Assembly: GCF_013402915.1 (NCBI RefSeq)
Contig: NC_050726.1
Span: forward strand, 451,501-515,500
Direction: 5' to 3'
DNA: 64,000 bases
From: Zygotorulaspora mrakii
Taxonomy: Eukaryota; Ascomycota; Saccharomycetes; Saccharomycetales; Saccharomycetaceae
The notes under the pieces are model-generated. The model was given only the letters and a program-made list of their open reading frames with translations, had not been told where the DNA came from and made no database searches. Numbering within the stretch: position 1 is the stretch's first letter; the number at the start of each line of letters is the position of its first letter. A program made the position numbers and the translations under genes. Shown here piece after piece: positions 57,926-64,000 of this stretch.

Positions 57926-60913
57926 ATGAGAGAGGCTGTATTCGTGGTCCATGGTATGACATGTAGCGCGTGCACCGACACTGTGACGTCGAAAATACGG
58001 TGTGTCACCGGAGTTGACGCATGTGCGCTTTCGTTAGTGACCGGGGAGTGTCAGGTTTCATATGATGATACAGAGGGTCTTTCTGTGGACCAAATAATTG
58101 AGTCGGTCGAAGACTGTGGATTTGATTGCGAGATGGTGAGGGATTTTGAGATTATCAATTCCCCAACTTTCAGCGGTAAATTGCATGTCACAGGAATGAC
58201 ATGTGGTGCCTGTGTGTCTACAGTGACTAAAGGTGTGCATGGTCTAGATGGTGTCTTTGACGTCAGAGTTTCGCTAGTAACAGAAGAGTGCCTTGTAGAA
58301 TTTGACGGCTCTAAAGTGAATATAGAGACTATAAAGGAAGCTGTCGAGGATTGTGGTTTTGATGCGGAGGTTCTGTCAGTCGAAAAAGCTTCTCAAAACA
58401 AGGAAACCTTCTTGAAGACAACGAAAATACATTTACTGGCAATAAATTACGAACTAGATGAAGATCCTGCCGGAGTTATCGAATCATTGAAAAATGGTGA
58501 CTGCATACCGTCAGTGGAATTTGTTGAGACAAATGTCATTTCAGTTCAGTACAACAAGCATAAAGTTGGAATACGCGAAATTCTTAGACGTCTGGAGACA
58601 ATGGGATACGAAGCCAATATAATACCTATGTCAGACAGTGAGAATCAGCTGAATATATTATCAAAAGTAAAAGAAATCCAATTCTGGAAATCTACGTGCT
58701 TTAAATCATGTTTTCTGGCAGTATTCACGATGATACTTTATATGGGAATACCAATGATATCACCACGTTCTATGAAAGAGAATTATTTTCCTTATAAGGA
58801 AACCTTTTTTCTCAAAGGTTTATACTACAGAGATATTTTTGGGCTCCTTATTGGAACGTATATTCAATTTGTTGTAGGATCATATTTCTACAAAGCTTTT
58901 TGGAATTCTTTGAAACATAGAGCTGGCACTATGGATACATTAGTCTGTATATCAACCTCATGTGCTTACTTCTTTTCCATATATTCAATCATTTGCAATA
59001 TTGTGATTAAAAATTCAAACGGAATGTTACCGAATGTTATATTTGACACATCTGTGATGTTAATCGCCTTTATATCACTGGGGAAATTGATGGAAAATAA
59101 AGCCAAATCTGCAACGTCTACAGCACTATCGAAGCTAATATCTTTAACACCAGCTTCATGTACTATTGTGGAAGATGGCAATTACGAAAATCCAACCACC
59201 ATTCCAATTGACTTGCTTCAACCTGGAGATATTGTTGAAGTTAAACCAGGTATGAAAATTCCCTCTGACGGCAAAATAATACGGGGAGAAACAGAAGTTG
59301 ATGAATCTTTAATGACGGGGGAGTCATTACTTGTGTCTAAGGAGATAGCATCTTTGGTGATTGGTGGATCGATAAACGGGCCTGGTCATTTTTATTTCAC
59401 AGCTACCAATGTAGGAGAAGACTCAAAATTGGCTAATATAATTAGAACGATGAAACAGGCCCAGCTTACGAAAGCACCAATCCAACGCTATGCAGATTTC
59501 TTAGCTTCAGTATTTGTTCCATCGATTTTGTCACTAGCTCTTCTAACGTTCATTTTTTGGTTCATTTTATCAGAATTCCATAAAGCTCCGCTGGCCTTTA
59601 TACGATCTACTAATGGTATTTTCTATTCATCCTTTCAAATCGCAATTTCTGTCGTGATTGTTGCATGCCCCTGTGCGTTAGGATTGGCAGCACCAACAGC
59701 AATTATGGTTGGTACTGGTATTGGTGCTGAAAATCAAGTGTTAATTAAGGGCGGCGAAGTCCTGGAGAAGTTTAATAATGTTAAAGTGTTCGTGTTTGAC
59801 AAAACTGGAACACTCACCACCGGTAATATGGAAGTAAAGAACTTCAAAGGAGAAAATGACCTAGATTTAAGTGATGAAGCAATTGCCGTAATAAAGGCAT
59901 CCGAAGCTGTTAGCGAGCATCCAGTCGCACGGGCCATTGTTACATATTGCAATGCTCAACAAGCTTCAAGGTCAAATTCTAAGCCACATGTGTCAGATGT
60001 TTTATCCAGTAAAGTTTTCATGGGTAAAGGTGTGAGAACAACATGCGAACTGAATGGATCAACGTATACAGTGGCCGTCGGGGCCAAATCGCTGATGCGT
60101 TCACACTGGGAGCAGTCCTCTTCTCTTCTCGCAGATGAGGATAATGACTACACCGTATCCTATGTTTCCATTAATGAAAAGGTAATTGGCAGATTTGATA
60201 TCATAGATGATATCAAGAAAGATTCATACCAAACCATTCATTATTTGAATAACCACGGATTCAAAACATACATGGTAACTGGTGATATCCATAGCTCTGC
60301 TATAAAAGTTGCACAATTGGTAGGTATGGATCTAAATAATGTCTACAGTGAAGTTGAACCAGCTGGAAAATCAGAAATAGTTCAACAGCTAATGAATAAA
60401 ACTGAGGGGAAAGTTATTTTTGTAGGCGACGGTATCAACGATTCCCCTGCATTAGTGACAAGTGATGTAGGTGTTGCCATTTCCACTGGCACGGACATAG
60501 CAGTCGAGGCAGCAGACATTGTTATTCTGTCCGACAAAGAATCTGAAAGGGCTAGTTTGAAAGGTTTGATAAATGCCTTAGACATTGCTCAGAAGACTTT
60601 CAGAAGAATCAAACTAAATATTTTCTGGGCAGTTTGCTACAACACGTTCATGATCCCGATCGCTATGGGTGTATTAGTCCCATGGGGAATCTGGCTGCAT
60701 CCAATGGCTGCCGGTTTGGCGATGGCATTGAGTTCGGTGAGTGTCGTTTTAAGCTCTCTTATGCTGAAGACATGGAAGCCCGTGAGTATTGACGAAGATC
60801 TCGAACTGAATACTACGTCTTCGCCCGGAACCTTTTGGTTTCGACTTTTCCACTCGAGACCAGATCATGCTAGAAGTGACATAGAAATGCAAGAGGGGCT
60901 ATTAGCTCAATGA
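57926..60913 (+). CDS. CCC2: Copper-transporting P1B-type ATPase Ccc2
   Basis: 995 residues (S. cerevisiae 1004). Two N-terminal metal-binding domains carry GMTCSAC (Cys13, Cys16) and GMTCGAC (Cys93, Cys96). Eight membrane spans surround the actuator domain (TGES) and the copper site CPC (Cys581, Cys583). The phosphorylated Asp625 is in DKTGT; SEHPVA and GDGINDSPAL follow in the ATP-binding part. It pumps copper from the chaperone Atx1 into the Golgi for the ferroxidase Fet3. The C-terminus ends in LLAQ, a possible sorting signal. An Aft-type site upstream links it to iron need. Confidence 0.97.
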   Translation: MREAVFVVHGMTCSACTDTVTSKIRCVTGVDACALSLVTGECQVSYDDTEGLSVDQIIESVEDCGFDCEMVRDFEIINSPTFSGKLHVTGMTCGACVSTVTKGVHGLDGVFDVRVSLVTEECLVEFDGSKVNIETIKEAVEDCGFDAEVLSVEKASQNKETFLKTTKIHLLAINYELDEDPAGVIESLKNGDCIPSVEFVETNVISVQYNKHKVGIREILRRLETMGYEANIIPMSDSENQLNILSKVKEIQFWKSTCFKSCFLAVFTMILYMGIPMISPRSMKENYFPYKETFFLKGLYYRDIFGLLIGTYIQFVVGSYFYKAFWNSLKHRAGTMDTLVCISTSCAYFFSIYSIICNIVIKNSNGMLPNVIFDTSVMLIAFISLGKLMENKAKSATSTALSKLISLTPASCTIVEDGNYENPTTIPIDLLQPGDIVEVKPGMKIPSDGKIIRGETEVDESLMTGESLLVSKEIASLVIGGSINGPGHFYFTATNVGEDSKLANIIRTMKQAQLTKAPIQRYADFLASVFVPSILSLALLTFIFWFILSEFHKAPLAFIRSTNGIFYSSFQIAISVVIVACPCALGLAAPTAIMVGTGIGAENQVLIKGGEVLEKFNNVKVFVFDKTGTLTTGNMEVKNFKGENDLDLSDEAIAVIKASEAVSEHPVARAIVTYCNAQQASRSNSKPHVSDVLSSKVFMGKGVRTTCELNGSTYTVAVGAKSLMRSHWEQSSSLLADEDNDYTVSYVSINEKVIGRFDIIDDIKKDSYQTIHYLNNHGFKTYMVTGDIHSSAIKVAQLVGMDLNNVYSEVEPAGKSEIVQQLMNKTEGKVIFVGDGINDSPALVTSDVGVAISTGTDIAVEAADIVILSDKESERASLKGLINALDIAQKTFRRIKLNIFWAVCYNTFMIPIAMGVLVPWGIWLHPMAAGLAMALSSVSVVLSSLMLKTWKPVSIDEDLELNTTSSPGTFWFRLFHSRPDHARSDIEMQEGLLAQ

Positions 60914-62838
60914 AAAGAAAATGAACCTCCATGATAACTTAATTGTACGAAATCGCTTTGGAAAGAAAATTAATCACTAATATGTAAGATGCTTTGTATC
61001 ATACTAATGAAATATTCTTAATTAAATCTGCATGTGTAATAGTGAAAGTAGTTTGTATAAGTAATGAACTATTCCTAATCCTTCTGCACTCAAAAATATA
61101 TGTAGAAAAACAGATAAAACAGATCATTCTGGGTTGATAAGCATTGAAAAGAGAGTACACGACGGGAATTAAGAGGCTTTCTTACTGGTAACGATACATA
61201 AGACACACGCTTTAAATCGAATCAGTTCTCAATTCAGCTTTACCAGACTCCCCTGCTTATACTGCATTGTAAGCTACCATTATACGCTACTATTTACTGT
61301 TGTAAAAAATTCAAGTGTGAAAAGAAGCATGCACTCCCTGTGTTGCGTCATAAACCTGTAGCTACCCTTCTTTTGACTGAAGCATAAGCTTCCACCAGTT
61401 TTCCGGAAACTTTGAAATCAAAAAGCAGGGCATACTTTGGAGGCTTTCATGCCCTTGGATTGCAGTAGTTGTTCAGCGAATTAGAAGGGGCATACAGCAT
61501 CACATATGCTCGCATCATGCATCTCCTTTCCCGCTAGATTATTCTGAAAAGCGTTGAACGCTGCAATCATGCGGTATCCGTCGCTTGCTCTTTTTTGACC
61601 TCAACAGCAGTGCCTCTAGTAGGCATTGCCACCCACCGAATTTAAATTTGCAGAAGGCTCCTTCAGATAAGAAGCACTTCCTGTAATACTGTAAACAGGT
61701 CTCATGTTTATGAGATACTGGACATCTTTCTTTATGATACTATCAAACTGCTATTTTAATACCGCGTTATCAGTGATAAAAAGATAACGACTGATAGGGC
61801 TTATCACTTTTGAGCATAAGACACAAAAATCAACGTGAACCCCTTCAGATTGTGAAACGAAAGGGTCACTTTGTTGATGAAAAGAGATCAGCGAGTGTTC
61901 CATGGATAAACCACTGTGTTCACTTGTTATCTTCAGTGACTCTCCACTAAAAGGCGTAAACCTACTTTACAACAGATAGTGCAGGTAGTGCATCATCGAA
62001 CAAAGCTTTGGCACTATGACTCGAGTTGAGCAGCGAGAGATCACGAGGAGATAAATAGAATATGTCGGTTTGGTACCCCCTCCCCTCTTACGAAGTAGGA
62101 GGGAACGGCTTCAATTACGGATGGTGTAACTGTAGTCCTCTCAAATACCGTCATGGATTGATAAGAAGTTCATCGCATATTTTGCGCTTGTACTGTGGGT
62201 TGTTGAGGCTGAACGTAGTGAACGAACCTGCCAGAGTGTTAAGAGACACTTTAAAAATGTAATTCAGTGCAAGACTTTAGTGTGTAGCCCGGCTGGTCTA
62301 CAAATACGGAATAGAATGTCGTTGTAGCATACCCGTTAAGCTTTCCATGAACTTGTCACCTGAGCCGCTAAAGCGCCCAAATAATACACATATGCCCCAT
62401 CTGTACTTACTCAGCAACCATATCTCCGGATAGGCTTTGTAACCAAAATACTGTGACAGTACTGTTGGAAACCACTGTTGTGATGACCAAGCAGATCGCA
62501 GGCTGCACGTTCAAAATTTGCTCGACTTGCAGTAAGCTCGAATGATCTTGAAGCGGTAAGGTGTGGCACTAGTTAAAAGCTCCTATTCTGGCGATAAGCT
62601 GGTACCTCGCATTTGATGGCAAGCCGTTCTCTCAACAGCTACATTCAGAGGCTTTGTCACTTCTGAATATGTTTATTCCTCGTATTATCATACTTTGCAT
62701 GTGGATAGAGTTTGAGGCGGGTAACTCCATCTTGCGCCATAGGTATTTCTAAATTCAAACCGATGGCTGGATATTGAAAAAAAAGAGTTGAATGATTAGC
62801 AAGTGAAATACTATGAATTGGATCATCTCATACCGCTT
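60914..62838. other. 1.9 kb intergenic region, CCC2 / SEN54
   Basis: The longest gap in the window. No frame here resembles a known protein; a 66-codon frame at 62062 is unsupported. A hairpin (nine pairs, GAA loop) lies at 62083-62103. In S. cerevisiae CCC2 is followed by GLO2, whereas SEN54 is on chromosome XVI, so this gap is a gene-order break in one of the lineages. No tRNA, centromere (CDEI, AT-rich, CDEIII in order) or LTR was recognised. It might hold an unrecognised RNA gene or gene relic. Confidence 0.5.
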
Positions 62839-62881
62839 ATGTCATCGGTTGATGAAGATTCGAAGCAGCAGGTGCTTATAG
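62813..62881 (+). promoter_or_regulatory. 22-codon upstream ORF overlapping the SEN54 start
   Basis: ATG at 62813 opens a frame (MNWIISYRLCHR...) ending at TAG 62881. SEN54 starts inside it at 62839 in another frame. A second, four-codon frame (MISK) lies at 62792-62806. Confidence 0.35.
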
Positions 62882-64000
62882 AGACTCCTGTTGATTCAGA
62901 AGCAGAGGACGACGATGTAATCCAAGATTGGTCGGACGCTGCAAAATTATCAAAAAAAACTACACAAACATCTCTACCGAAAAGAGGTGAAAAAGATTAC
63001 GAACCGGATGGCACCGATGTTCAGGATCTGCTACTCTATAGAGCTAGAAAAGCCATGTTTGATACTCTGTATAATGCGGCAAGGGGGACAACGTTAAATA
63101 ACCAAGTCAAGGCTTATTATGTTCCAGCTTTCAGCGAAGCTGTCATACCACAGCCAAAGGGTAACTTTCTGCAGACAATTGGAAAATCTGATAGTAACGG
63201 TAAATGTTGGTTGCAACTGCATGAGTTTGTGTACCTTGCTGAAAGGGGAACAATAGCGCCTTACTACTGCAAATCATTCCCCATAATTTCAGGAACTGAA
63301 AATCAAGACTTTGAAATTCCTTTAAGCATGCAAGATCTGTATTCTTTTTTCAAATCGCAGCACGAGATGGATAGGTATTTCGTATATGCGCATTTGAAAA
63401 GGCTAGGATTCATCGTTAAGCTCACAGAGGACCATTCAACGGATTACACAACTTTCTTTGCTCCTTCCGGGGACTCCAAGGTGAAACGAAAACTGCGTTT
63501 AGCATTTCGTAGCGTTCTAAATTTCTGGAATAAACAGAAATGCCTTGCGCTAAATACATTCTTTTATGGAAGTTGGAATTTCTTGATACGAAAATTTACT
63601 TCCACGCCGCAAATCTATCTGGGTCTCTCTAAGCTTATACCGACTTGCACACCTCCAAAGACCATAAAGGACCTTCATAGAGAAAGGTTTCTAGCTTCAA
63701 AAAAGGATACCGTCCCACATCTAGAATTAGTGTTTGACCTGTGGAAACCGCAAACTAATTTTAAAAAGAAAAGTCCAGGGTTGCCGGATTTTCAAGTTGT
63801 GATCCACAATAAGAATGATGCGAACCAGCATTTTCCTACATATTCAGATTTTAGAGAATTATTCCATTCGTTAGACTACAAATTTGACTTTTTATCGGAA
63901 ATCGACGATGATATCTCATGGAACGACCACTGTTATACCAATGGTGTGCTTAGAAGCGAGTACCTCTCCTCTTTGAAGTCAAAGGCTGTTCAAATGAAAT
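62839..64000 (+). CDS. SEN54: tRNA-splicing endonuclease subunit Sen54, 5' part
   Basis: 387 codons are present and the frame is still open at the window end; S. cerevisiae Sen54 (YPL083C) has about 467 residues, so roughly 80 are missing. IQDWSDAAKL, LPKRGEKDYEPDGTDVQ and LHEFVYLAERGTIAPYY match the Sen54 N-terminal domain. QHFPTYSDFRELFHSLDYKF and FLSEIDDD match further on. Sen54 is a structural subunit of the four-protein endonuclease that cuts introns from pre-tRNAs. In S. cerevisiae the complex sits on the mitochondrial outer surface. Confidence 0.94.
   Translation, partial: MSSVDEDSKQQVLIETPVDSEAEDDDVIQDWSDAAKLSKKTTQTSLPKRGEKDYEPDGTDVQDLLLYRARKAMFDTLYNAARGTTLNNQVKAYYVPAFSEAVIPQPKGNFLQTIGKSDSNGKCWLQLHEFVYLAERGTIAPYYCKSFPIISGTENQDFEIPLSMQDLYSFFKSQHEMDRYFVYAHLKRLGFIVKLTEDHSTDYTTFFAPSGDSKVKRKLRLAFRSVLNFWNKQKCLALNTFFYGSWNFLIRKFTSTPQIYLGLSKLIPTCTPPKTIKDLHRERFLASKKDTVPHLELVFDLWKPQTNFKKKSPGLPDFQVVIHNKNDANQHFPTYSDFRELFHSLDYKFDFLSEIDDDISWNDHCYTNGVLRSEYLSSLKSKAVQMK

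Noticed and set aside
61874..61880. C-box-like tgatga considered as a C/D snoRNA
   Set aside because: No D box (CTGA) at a suitable distance and no terminal stem.
62062..62262. 66-codon frame in the CCC2-SEN54 gap
   Set aside because: No recognisable domain and a length expected by chance.

Overview
The window is nuclear DNA of a budding yeast in the family Saccharomycetaceae. Almost every gene has a recognisable Saccharomyces cerevisiae counterpart. Genes are dense, mostly intronless and on both strands. The one tRNA matches the S. cerevisiae tRNA-Gly(GCC) as I know it. Counterparts from two S. cerevisiae regions alternate along one stretch: chromosome XV (YOR019-YOR039) and chromosome IV (YDR257-YDR270, YDR473-YDR479). 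That is the gene order expected of a lineage that never had the whole-genome duplication (Zygosaccharomyces, Torulaspora, Zygotorulaspora, Lachancea, Kluyveromyces or a relative). The genus cannot be settled from this sequence alone.

Layout. 1-10 kb: the 5' part of an SVL3/PAM1-family gene (with an intron), a GCR1_C-domain protein, DDL1, SFM1, MCO10, HSP10, PRP3 and a JIP4/YOR019W-type protein. 10-22 kb: an ARL8-like GTPase with no S. cerevisiae counterpart at this place, YDR476C, SNF1, an HST3/HST4 sirtuin, SNM1, PEX29, BUB3 and RKM4. 22-34 kb: STI1, HSP78, SWM1, EXG2, DFG16, tRNA-Gly and YDR262W. 34-45 kb: a long SREBP-like HMS1, EXO1, AKR1, SHE4 and an intron-containing PEX10. 45-61 kb: HEL2, PEP12, CIA1, CYC2, MSW1, HIR2, CKB2 and CCC2. 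After a 1.9 kb gap the window ends inside SEN54.

The genes are largely housekeeping. Three chaperone genes (HSP10, STI1, HSP78) each carry a perfect three-unit heat-shock element upstream, so an HSF-driven group is scattered through the window. CCC2 has an Aft-type iron site and EXO1 has two MCB boxes, as expected from their S. cerevisiae regulation. Several genes have a short upstream ORF that overlaps the main start codon.

No clearly new multi-gene system was found. The items most worth a second look are the ARL8-like GTPase with a large insertion, the two introns (SVL3-like with an AAG acceptor, and PEX10), the 901-residue membrane-associated HMS1, the GCR1_C protein, the missing CIN5/YAP6 gene between HSP78 and SWM1, and the unexplained 1.9 kb gap before SEN54. 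Start codons were checked by eye. Where the longest open frame began with GTG or TTG, the first in-frame ATG was used.
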